NCBI GenBank assembly: GCA_021797415.1
Contig: JAJZZT010000571.1
Location: forward strand, 1 to 15,461
Direction: 5' to 3'
DNA length: 15,461 nt
DNA from: Bacillota bacterium
Lineage (GTDB): Bacteria; Bacillota; Bacilli; Alicyclobacillales; SLC66
Part shown: positions 7,173 through 15,461 of the stretch, in pieces
Layout of the letters: every line of letters begins with the position of its first letter
How positions within the stretch are numbered: position 1 is the first letter of the stretch
Notes under the pieces: generated by a model
The model's input: the letters and a program-made list of their open reading frames with translations, nothing else
Told to the model about the DNA's origin: nothing
Database searches by the model: none
Made by a program: the position numbers and the translations under genes

Positions 7173-8594
7173 TCACATGACGGGCAACGGCACGCCGCAC
7201 GCGGGACGCCACTCGCCCGCGGCATCGCGCGCGGGTGCGCCAGATCCTCCGCTGTCCGGCAACGGGCGGTCGCCGACTGGTTGTGGTTGTCCGGATGTGT
7301 TTTCGGCTTCCGGTCGTACGGCGCTCGCCGGCGCGCCCGACAATCCAAAGATGCGGGCAAACGCGGCCAGCGCATCCGCTGCGTCAGGTTCCCGGGCCAT
7401 TCCCTTGATGTTGGCGATCGGTTCCCGCAGCATTTGGTTCACGATGCTTCCCAAGTGTTTTTCCAGAACCAGAACTTCCCTTTCCTCAAGTCCGGGAAGC
7501 TTGTGCAAAAGACTGTCGAGGACGGCGCTCTGGATGTCCGTCGCCTTCCCGCGCAATTCCACAATCAGAGGAACCACATCCTGCTCGTCGCGCCAGTTTG
7601 CAAACGCCGCCACTTCCCCGTCGATCATCGTCTCCACCCGGGACGCCTCGCGCTCGCGAAGGATGAATCCGTGCGCCACCACGTTTTGCAGATCGTCGAT
7701 ATCGTAAATGTACACGCCGTCCAGCCTGGCCAGTTCCGGATCAATGTCCCGCGGCACCGCGATGTCGATGCAAAACAGCGGCCGCTGTTTACGCCGCCTC
7801 ATCACAGGCTCGACCACATCGCGCGTCAGCACGAGGCGGTGGGCGCCCGTCGAACTGATCACAATGTCCGCCGTGCGCAACGCCGCCGGGACATCCGCCA
7901 TGGCGATCGGTCGCCCACCGTACTTTTGCGCCAGTTGCCGCGCATGTTCGGCCGTCCGGTTGGCGACCGCAATCTTGCGCACGCCGTGGGCGCGCAGGTT
8001 CGACAGTGTCAATTCGCTCATCTTGCCGGCGCCGATCACCAGCACGGACTTGTCCGACAAATGCGTGAACACTTTCTTCGCCAATGACACCGCGGCGTAG
8101 CCGACCGACACCGCGCTCTGGCCGATGCCCGTCTCCGTATGCACGCGCTTGCCAAGCGCGATGGCGGCGTTGAACACGTGGTTCAACATCCGCCCTGTCG
8201 TTCCCGCCGTCTGCGCGGCCAGGAATGCGTTGCGCACCTGGCCGAGAATCTGCGTCTCGCCGAGCACCATCGAATCGAGTCCCGTCACGACGCGGGACAG
8301 GTGCCGCACCGCGTCGCTATCCGCGTGCACGTACAGGTGTTGCTGGACGACGGCGGCCGACAGACCGGAGAGGTCGCAGAGAAAACGGGCCATCCTGCGC
8401 CGCGCGTCCGCGCTGTCCGCCGTCGCGTACATCTCCGTTCGATTGCAGGTGGAAACGATCACAATTTCATCGAGTTCGCATGTTTGTTGTACTTGGCGCA
8501 GGATCGCGCCAAGCTCCGTATCCAGGATCGAGAAGCGCTCCCGCAGCTCGACAGGCGTCGAGCGATAGTTCAATCCCATCAGTATCAGATTCAT
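7173..8594 (-). CDS. hemA: Glutamyl-tRNA reductase
   Basis: NADPH-dependent reduction of glutamyl-tRNA(Glu) to glutamate-1-semialdehyde, the first and usually controlling step of the C5 pathway. 473 aa, about 20 longer than Bacillus subtilis HemA (455). The catalytic domain has GLNYRSTPVELRERF (8-22) and the active-site C50 in STCNRTEMY. LGETQILGQVRNAF and the glycine-rich VLVIGAGKMSEL of the NADPH domain follow, then a helical dimerisation domain. The extra length is a Gly/Pro/Ala-rich tail of about 50 residues. The ATG at 8594 has GGAG about eight bases upstream. The frame extends to 8648, but that stretch covers the promoter. It opens the operon hemAXCDBL. Confidence 0.98.
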   Translation of the reverse strand: MNLILMGLNYRSTPVELRERFSILDTELGAILRQVQQTCELDEIVIVSTCNRTEMYATADSADARRRMARFLCDLSGLSAAVVQQHLYVHADSDAVRHLSRVVTGLDSMVLGETQILGQVRNAFLAAQTAGTTGRMLNHVFNAAIALGKRVHTETGIGQSAVSVGYAAVSLAKKVFTHLSDKSVLVIGAGKMSELTLSNLRAHGVRKIAVANRTAEHARQLAQKYGGRPIAMADVPAALRTADIVISSTGAHRLVLTRDVVEPVMRRRKQRPLFCIDIAVPRDIDPELARLDGVYIYDIDDLQNVVAHGFILREREASRVETMIDGEVAAFANWRDEQDVVPLIVELRGKATDIQSAVLDSLLHKLPGLEEREVLVLEKHLGSIVNQMLREPIANIKGMAREPDAADALAAFARIFGLSGAPASAVRPEAENTSGQPQPVGDRPLPDSGGSGAPARDAAGEWRPACGVPLPVM

Positions 8595-8630
8595 ATCGCC
8601 CACTCCTGTCGCAGCCGGACTCTCACGCTC

Positions 8631-8639
8631 ATTATACCA
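8631..8639 (-). promoter_or_regulatory. Extended -10 promoter of the hemAXCDBL operon
   Basis: On the minus strand TGGTATAAT is a perfect extended -10 (TGn plus TATAAT), about 35 bases before the hemA start codon. The -35 is weak: at 17 bases spacing the sequence reads CAGGTT. A TTGACA further upstream is too far away to pair with this -10. No operator is evident. Confidence 0.7.
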
Positions 8640-8696
8640 CCGGGTCATTCATAAACCTGTTCCGGCTGTGAAACATTTGTCAACAATGACGGTCAA

Positions 8697-8917
8697 TCTT
8701 GAGAATGAGGTTCCGTTGCCAGTCGTCGTCATCCCCTTTGCTCCTGCTCGGACACCGCTATCGCGGAGCTCGCCGGGCACAGGGCATGGCACCGGCCCAG
8801 CGAACCTTGTCCACGGCGCGGAGCTCGCGACGAGCAAAGGGGATGACGACGCCCCAGCGAATCTGCAGACTGCCCTGCCGCACAACCCGCCGGGCATAGG
8901 GCATGGCGCCAGCCTGG
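8697..8917 (-). repeat. Dispersed modular intergenic repeat, copy A (after engB)
   Basis: Homologous to 11942-12133, starting at TCTTG on both sides and reading the same way. It is built from units of about 55 bases: GCGGAGCTCG at 8763 and at 8818, and CGCCGGGCA at 8771 and again at 8889. GTCGTCATCCCCTTTGCTC (8725-8743) is the exact reverse complement of 8832-8850, giving a 19-base-pair stem with an 88-base loop. The element ends about ten bases from the engB stop and fills most of the engB-hemA gap. No protein or transposase is supported in it. Function unknown. Confidence 0.85.
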
Positions 8918-8924
8918 TAATTTT

Positions 8925-9512
8925 TCATTCCATCGCAAGCGCGTCGTCCAGATGCGCCCACAGGGATTCCATGCCGGCGCCTGTCGTGGACGACACCGCA
9001 ATCGCGGGCTGACCGCGCAAGTCGAGTTCCTGCCCGATCAAACGCAACTGGCGCGCCGCCTCGCTGCGGGACAACTTGTCCGCCTTGGTGCACACGGTCA
9101 GCGCGGGACGTCCCTGGTCCACCAGCATGCGCCGCATCAGGCGGTCCTCGCGCGACGGCGCGTGGCGCAGGTCAACAAGGTGGACGACAAGCCGCAGGGT
9201 CGTCCGCTGCGCCAGATAGCGCTCGATGAGCGGCCCCCATCCGGCCTGTACCTGTTTCCCCACACGGGCGTACCCGTACCCCGGAAGGTCGACGAAGTAC
9301 ACCGCCATGTTGACCGCAAAGAAGTTGAGTGTGCGCGTCTTTCCCGGCTGACCCGAGGTATGGACCAGGTGACGGCGTTGCAATAATCTGTTGATCAGCG
9401 AGGACTTGCCGACGTTGGAACGGCCGACAAAGGCGATCTCCGGCCACTCCGCCGCCGGGCACTGGTCCAGTCGGGCTGCGGACGTGATGAATTCAGCGGA
9501 ACGGACGATCAT
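8925..9512 (-). CDS. engB: EngB/YsxC family ribosome biogenesis GTPase
   Basis: Small GTPase needed for assembly of the large ribosomal subunit. 195 aa, the usual length. GTPase motifs in order: G1 GRSNVGKSS (30-38), G2 threonine in SGQPGKTRTLNFF, G3 DLPGYG, G4 TKADK and G5 AVSSTTGAG. GYARVGK and LVDLRHAPSREDRLM are typical of this family. The ATG at 9512 begins one base after the lonA stop, so it is translated from the lonA message, probably with coupling. The gene name ysxC is used for it in Bacillus subtilis. Immediately after the stop comes intergenic repeat A. Confidence 0.97.
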   Translation of the reverse strand: MIVRSAEFITSAARLDQCPAAEWPEIAFVGRSNVGKSSLINRLLQRRHLVHTSGQPGKTRTLNFFAVNMAVYFVDLPGYGYARVGKQVQAGWGPLIERYLAQRTTLRLVVHLVDLRHAPSREDRLMRRMLVDQGRPALTVCTKADKLSRSEAARQLRLIGQELDLRGQPAIAVSSTTGAGMESLWAHLDDALAME

Positions 9513-9513
9513 G

Positions 9514-11826
<2,313 letters not shown>

Positions 11827-11858
11827 GACAGGCACCCCCACATCCTTTATCAATGTGC

Positions 11859-11887
11859 ATTTTAGCGAAATTGCATGCCTTTGTCTA
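11859..11887 (-). promoter_or_regulatory. Sigma-A promoter of lonA-engB
   Basis: On the minus strand TAGACA (11887-11882), 17 bases and TAAAAT (11864-11859) form a good vegetative promoter about 33 bases before the lonA start. No CtsR-type heptad repeat or CIRCE element is visible around it. Confidence 0.7.
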
Positions 11888-11906
11888 ACTGAGCCGTTTC
11901 TACACG

Positions 11907-11941
11907 CAGACGGACAGGAGCCTGATGGCCCTGTCCGTCTG
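11907..11941. other. Perfect 12-base-pair hairpin between repeat B and the lonA promoter
   Basis: CAGACGGACAGG (11907-11918) pairs exactly with CCTGTCCGTCTG (11930-11941) over an 11-base loop. Neither side has a T-run, so it is not a canonical intrinsic terminator. It may still protect or end the lonB message, or shield the lonA promoter. It abuts the start of repeat B and is absent from copy A. Confidence 0.7.
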
Positions 11942-12133
11942 TCTTGCAAATGGGGTTTCGCTGCCAGCCGACGTCATTCCCTATGCCCTTTGCTCGGACA
12001 ATGCTATCGCTAAACTCGCCGGGCATAGGGCATGGTGCCGGCCCAGCAAACCTTGCCAATAGCGCGGAACTCGCGGCAAGCAAAGGGGATGACAACGGCC
12101 CAGCAAACCTGCAGACTGCCCTGTCGCGCAACT
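11942..12133 (-). repeat. Dispersed modular intergenic repeat, copy B (after lonB)
   Basis: Homologous to copy A at 8697-8917, roughly three quarters to four fifths identical by eye. Long shared blocks include TTTGCTCGGACA, CGCCGGGCA followed by AGGGCATGG, AGCAAAGGGGATGAC and CTGCAGACTGCCCTG. The ~55-base period is kept: CGCCGGGCA at 12017 lines up with CGCGGCAAG at 12072. Copy B lacks the third unit seen in A and has a small insertion (TATGCCC) in the left inverted arm. It ends about 17 bases from the lonB stop. Confidence 0.85.
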
Positions 12134-12149
12134 CATCAGATCAGGCATC

Positions 12150-13859
12150 TCACGCGCCGTGCACCGTCCCCTGTGCGGCGGGAGTGACGCCGGACGCGAT
12201 ACCCGCTCCGGCTGTGGCGCTCACCGTCGGCAGTTGCACCGTATCCGTGAGCGCGTGCGCCAGGAGTTCAGCCAGTGTGTTGACTGGCAGCACAAGGATT
12301 CCCTCCACATCGGCCAGCCGCTCCTGATAGTTCCCCGCCGGGATGAGGACCGTTTTTGCCCCCGCGTCGACAGCCGCCTCCACCTTTGCAAAAACGCCGC
12401 CGACAGGCCGCACGTGCCCCTGGATGCTCAACTCGCCGGTCATGGCCACCAGGTTGTTCACAGGAATTCCCGTGACGGCAGAATAAATGGCGACCGCCAT
12501 ACTGACACCTGCCGAGGGACCGTCCACAGGGACTCCACCGGGAAAGTTCACATGAATGTCGTAGTCGCCCAAGGGCAAGCCGGCGCAACGGCGCAGGGCC
12601 GTCACGACGTTGTCCAACGAGGCGCGCGCCATGCTTTTGCGCCGCAGCACGCGCACACCGCCTCCCAACTGCTCCTCCTCCACAACGCCCGTGATCATCA
12701 TCTTGCCGCGTCCGCGATGTTGCGCAGGCGTGGCAAACGCCTCCACCTCAAGCAGCAGGCCGGATGACGGACCGTATACCGCCAAGCCGTTTACAACACC
12801 CACCTGCGGCTCATCCGCAACGTGCTTGTCCGGCCGCGGAGTCATGCGACTGCTTTGCACAACCCACTCCACATCGCAGCGCCTGATCTCTTTCCTTCGT
12901 TCAGCTTGCGCCACACCCGCCGCCAACTGCACCAGATTTACGGCTTCCCGGCCGTTGATCAGATGTTTGATGGCCACGTCCAGCGCATCATCGGCAATGC
13001 CACACTCGATTTTTGCCGCCGCGCGGTGCACGATGACGCCGATCTCCTGCGCAGTCAGAGGGCGAAAGTAGATCTCCAGGCAACGCGAACGAATGGCGGG
13101 AGGAATCTCCTCCGGTTCCCTCGTCGTCGCGCCGACGAGGCGAAAATCGGCCGGAAGCCCGTTTTGGAAGATATCGTGAATATGCGGCGGCAGGTTTGTG
13201 TCATCCGCACTGTAATACGCGCTTTCAAGCAGCACCTTGCGATCTTCAAGAATCTTCAACAGTTTGTTCAACTGAATCGGGTGCAATTCACCGATCTCGT
13301 CAATGAACAGGATACCGCCGTGGGCCTTCGTCACGGCACCCGGTTTGGGCTGCGGAATTCCCGCCATGCCCATCGCCCCGGCCCCTTGGTAGATGGGATC
13401 GTGTACGGAACCGATGAGGGGATCCGCAATGCCCCGCTCGTCAAACCGCGCGGTGGTGGCATCCACCTCAAAAAAAACGGCATCCGCCAGGAACGGGCTC
13501 CCCGCAGAGCGTTTTGCCTCTTCCAGCACGACGCGCGCAGCGGCCGTCTTTCCGACGCCTGGCGGACCGTAGATCAGCACGTGCTGCGGATGTGGCCCGC
13601 ACAGGGCCGCGCGCAATGCCCTCAGTCCGTCCGCCTGTCCGACGATGTCCCCCAGATGGGTCGGCCGCGTCTTTTCCGACAGCGGGACCGCGAGCGAGAT
13701 GGAACGCATCCGGCGCAGGCGCTCCAGTTCGCGTGTCGATTCCTTGTCAATCGCTGAACGGCTGTTTTTTTGCATACGCAGCATATTAAAAAAGTAAAGC
13801 CCGACGATCCCTGCAAAAACCACCTGTAGAATCCCAAGCAATAGCAAGCCTGTGCTCAC
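12150..13859 (-). CDS. lonB: Membrane-anchored Lon-like protease LonB
   Basis: AAA+ protease of the LonB type, 569 aa against 552 in Bacillus subtilis, where it is made in the forespore. One N-terminal membrane segment, LLLLGILQVVFAGIVGLYFF (5-24), replaces the large substrate domain of LonA. Walker A is GPPGVGKT (98-105), Walker B ILFIDEIGE (183-191), with the LonB-type insertion SVHDPIYQGAGAMGMAGIPQ (151-170) between them. The protease dyad is S449 in VDGPSAG and K492 in GGVFAKVEAA, 43 residues apart as in LonA. The last ~25 residues are an Ala/Gly/Thr-rich tail. The GTG at 13859 has GGGAGG eight bases upstream. A sigma-F-type promoter lies just in front, and a repeat element follows the stop. 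It is not co-transcribed with clpX, whose terminator lies between. Confidence 0.97.
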   Translation of the reverse strand: MSTGLLLLGILQVVFAGIVGLYFFNMLRMQKNSRSAIDKESTRELERLRRMRSISLAVPLSEKTRPTHLGDIVGQADGLRALRAALCGPHPQHVLIYGPPGVGKTAAARVVLEEAKRSAGSPFLADAVFFEVDATTARFDERGIADPLIGSVHDPIYQGAGAMGMAGIPQPKPGAVTKAHGGILFIDEIGELHPIQLNKLLKILEDRKVLLESAYYSADDTNLPPHIHDIFQNGLPADFRLVGATTREPEEIPPAIRSRCLEIYFRPLTAQEIGVIVHRAAAKIECGIADDALDVAIKHLINGREAVNLVQLAAGVAQAERRKEIRRCDVEWVVQSSRMTPRPDKHVADEPQVGVVNGLAVYGPSSGLLLEVEAFATPAQHRGRGKMMITGVVEEEQLGGGVRVLRRKSMARASLDNVVTALRRCAGLPLGDYDIHVNFPGGVPVDGPSAGVSMAVAIYSAVTGIPVNNLVAMTGELSIQGHVRPVGGVFAKVEAAVDAGAKTVLIPAGNYQERLADVEGILVLPVNTLAELLAHALTDTVQLPTVSATAGAGIASGVTPAAQGTVHGA

Positions 13860-13895
13860 ACCCGATCCCTCCCGCTACTGTCACAAGTTTTAGAC

Positions 13896-13924
13896 AGTAT
13901 TTCCATCAGGAGAGACATATAAAC
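13896..13924 (-). promoter_or_regulatory. Sigma-F-type (forespore) promoter of lonB
   Basis: On the minus strand GTTTA (13924-13920), exactly 15 bases and GGAAATACT (13904-13896) match the sigma-F pattern GYWTA-N15-GGNNANANT at every fixed position. Transcription would start near 13889, about 30 bases before the GTG. Known sigma-F control of lonB in Bacillus subtilis supports the call. No convincing sigma-A promoter is seen in the same gap. Confidence 0.75.
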
Positions 13925-13970
13925 GACTAAACGAGGTCTGCCTGGTCTGCGGTCGCCCATCCTGCGCACA

Positions 13971-14000
13971 GAAAAGGCCGGGTCCGCTTCACCCGGCCTT
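13971..14000 (-). terminator. Intrinsic terminator downstream of clpX
   Basis: On the minus strand AAGGCCGGGT (14000-13991) pairs perfectly with ACCCGGCCTT (13983-13974) over a 7-base loop and continues into TTTTC. It separates the clpX message from the lonB promoter that begins about 45 bases further on. Confidence 0.85.
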
Positions 14001-14002
14001 CC

Positions 14003-14048
14003 GGAATCAGATCCCCTGCCCAGGGGACTTTATCCCATGTCCCCTGGG
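14003..14048. repeat. Half copy of the palindromic element found at 1557-1678
   Basis: 14003-14044 matches 1637-1678 at 37 of 42 positions (core GGACTTTATC followed by CATGTCCCC). The second arm is missing here. This copy forms its own perfect 10-base-pair hairpin, CCCAGGGGAC (14019-14028) with GTCCCCTGGG (14039-14048), because its differences from the other copy improve the pairing. It adjoins the terminator stem. Confidence 0.8.
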
Positions 14049-14111
14049 TCCACATTTCTGGCTGCTTTCTTGCCCTGCGCAAATCTTACCTGCCCCTTTT
14101 TGAACAGGCTC

Positions 14112-14206
14112 TGGTAGGTCGTTTCCAAAGTCCCTTTTCTGGAGAAGTTCGAAATTCCCGGGGGAATTTCGAAACATGATGGAAATGGGACTTTGCAAGC
14201 CGACCA
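14112..14206. repeat. Palindromic element directly after the clpX stop
   Basis: The ends, TGGTAGGTCGTTTCCAAAGT (14112-14131) and the reverse complement of 14187-14206 (TGGTCGGCTTGCAAAGTCCC), form an imperfect inverted repeat. Inside it TTCGAAATTCCC (14148-14159) pairs perfectly with GGGAATTTCGAA (14162-14173) over two bases. The right end touches the clpX stop codon. No T-run follows, so it is more likely a mobile palindrome or mRNA 3' stabiliser than a terminator. Confidence 0.75.
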
Positions 14207-15461
14207 CTAAGCAGTTTCTTCCTTCTTTTTTTTCTTGCGCCCTTCGACCGTCGGTTCACTGTCGAGCATGAGCATCGGCTCTTCCTTGTGCCTGACGGTG
14301 TCTTTCGTCACGATGCACCGCCGCACATCCGAACGGGAAGGCAACTCGTACATCACATTCAACATGATCCCTTCGATAATCGCGCGCAACCCGCGGGCTC
14401 CCGTATTGCGCGAAATGGCCTCTTTGGCAATCTCTGCCAGGGCGTCGTCGGAAAACTCCAGTTCCACCGAGTCCATCTCAAGCAGTCGCTGGTACTGTTT
14501 TACAAGCGCATTCTTCGGTTCCGTGAGAATCTGTTTGAGCGCCGCCTCATCCAGTTTTTCCAGCGTCGCCACGACAGGAAGGCGACCGACGAATTCCGGA
14601 ATCAGCCCGTACTTCAACAGGTCTTCCGGCAACACCCGCTGCAGGATCTCGTTCTCCTTCAGCACCTGGCGCGACTCCTCGCTGGTGCCAAAACCGATGA
14701 CTTTCCTGCCGAGCCGCCGCTTGATGATCGGTTCCATTCCATCAAACGCGCCGCCGCAGATGAAAAGGATATTGCTCGTGTCGATCTGGATGAACTCCTG
14801 GTGCGGATGTTTGCGGCCGCCCTGCGGCGGAACGCTCGCCACCGTCCCCTCCAGGATCTTCAGCAACGCCTGCTGCACGCCCTCACCCGACACATCGCGC
14901 GTGATCGACGGATTCTCCGACTTGCGAGCGATCTTGTCGATCTCATCAATGTAGATAATGCCCCGCTCGGCCTTCTCCACATCGTAGTCCGCAGCCTGAA
15001 TGAGCTTGAGCAGGATGTTTTCGACATCCTCGCCTACGTACCCGGCCTCCGTCAGGGAGGTGGCGTCGGCGATGGCGAACGGCACGTTCAGAATCCGCGC
15101 CAGCGTCTGCGCAAGCAGCGTCTTGCCCGATCCTGTCGGTCCGATGAGCAGGATGTTGCTCTTTGACAACTCGACATCGTCACTGTTCTTGCCGCCTGTG
15201 TTAATACGCTTGTAGTGGTTGTACACCGCCACGGCAAGCGACTTTTTTGCCCCTTCCTGACCGATGACGTAAGAATCGAGAATCTCCTTGATCTCGGCAG
15301 GTTTCGGGACATCTTTCAATTCAAACTCCTCTTCATCGCCGAGCTCCTCCTCGACGATCTCGTTGCACAACTCGATACATTCGTCACAGATGTAAACGCC
15401 CGGCCCCGCCACGAGTTTGCGTACCTGATCCTGGGTCTTGCCGCAAAACGAGCATTTCAAT
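14207..15461 (-). CDS. clpX: ATP-dependent Clp protease ATP-binding subunit ClpX (partial, N-terminus cut by the right edge)
   Basis: AAA+ unfoldase that feeds substrates to ClpP. The visible 417 codons start in the zinc-binding domain: LKCSFCGK with a second pair of cysteines in CDECIELC. About ten N-terminal residues are outside the window. The TTG at the edge is the internal leucine of the usual QLKCSFCGK and not a start. Walker A is GPTGSGKT, the pore loop GYVGED, Walker [10 protein letters not shown], and the sensor/arginine region PEFVGRLP. Residues after about 385 form a Lys/Glu-rich tail ending KKKKKEETA. It stands first in the conserved clpX-lonB-lonA-engB-hem order. A palindrome follows the stop at once, and the terminator lies about 210 bases on. 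Confidence 0.98.
   Translation of the reverse strand, partial: LKCSFCGKTQDQVRKLVAGPGVYICDECIELCNEIVEEELGDEEEFELKDVPKPAEIKEILDSYVIGQEGAKKSLAVAVYNHYKRINTGGKNSDDVELSKSNILLIGPTGSGKTLLAQTLARILNVPFAIADATSLTEAGYVGEDVENILLKLIQAADYDVEKAERGIIYIDEIDKIARKSENPSITRDVSGEGVQQALLKILEGTVASVPPQGGRKHPHQEFIQIDTSNILFICGGAFDGMEPIIKRRLGRKVIGFGTSEESRQVLKENEILQRVLPEDLLKYGLIPEFVGRLPVVATLEKLDEAALKQILTEPKNALVKQYQRLLEMDSVELEFSDDALAEIAKEAISRNTGARGLRAIIEGIMLNVMYELPSRSDVRRCIVTKDTVRHKEEPMLMLDSEPTVEGRKKKKKEETA

Noticed and set aside
8649..8897. Small open frame in repeat A whose translation resembles that of a frame at 11862-12131 in repeat B (CRFAG..SSPLL)
   Set aside because: The resemblance follows from DNA homology of the two repeats. 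Differences are not concentrated in third codon positions, and an indel shifts the frame between copies. No ribosome binding site.
8697..8917. CRISPR array
   Set aside because: Units of ~55 bases are divergent, only two to three in number and contiguous, with no unique spacers and no cas genes.
11907..11941. Intrinsic terminator of lonB
   Set aside because: The stem is perfect, but neither strand has a T-run after it. Kept as a hairpin only.
15458..15460. TTG at the right edge as the clpX start
   Set aside because: ClpX proteins have about ten residues before LKCSFCGK. The TTG is the internal leucine codon, and the true start is outside the window.

Overview
The window reads as a core chromosomal segment of a GC-rich, endospore-forming member of the Bacilli, probably close to the Alicyclobacillaceae. 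All genes lie on the minus strand. Read in the direction of transcription (right to left) the order is clpX - lonB - lonA - engB - hemA - hemX - hemC - hemD - hemB - hemL, the arrangement known from Bacillus subtilis. LonB is a forespore protease in that species, and a good sigma-F-type promoter precedes lonB here. The high GC content, GTG/TTG starts and abundant intergenic repeats suggest an Alicyclobacillus-like lineage, but the genus cannot be fixed from the sequence alone.

Right part (about 8.9-15.5 kb): protein quality control and ribosome assembly. ClpX (its first ~10 residues fall outside the window) is followed by a palindrome, a repeat fragment and an intrinsic terminator. Next come the membrane-anchored LonB with its own promoter, then LonA with a sigma-A promoter, then EngB, which starts one base after the lonA stop.

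Middle part (about 2.1-8.6 kb): a six-gene heme operon making uroporphyrinogen III from glutamyl-tRNA: hemA (glutamyl-tRNA reductase), hemX (membrane protein), hemC, hemD, hemB and hemL. An extended -10 promoter lies before hemA. The genes are closely spaced or overlapping.

Left part (1-2.1 kb): after hemL comes a new transcription unit. A strong sigma-A promoter drives a ~460-base leader containing a well-supported cyclic di-GMP class I (GEMM-I) riboswitch, then an intrinsic terminator. Beyond it lie a large palindrome and genes for a short DegS-like histidine kinase and a NarL/LuxR-type response regulator that runs off the left edge. This riboswitch-controlled two-component system is the most interesting part of the window.

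The intergenic regions also carry dispersed repeats. A ~200-base element built from ~55-base units occurs twice, each time just after a stop codon and in the same orientation (after engB and after lonB). A palindromic element occurs whole before the kinase gene and as a half copy downstream of clpX.
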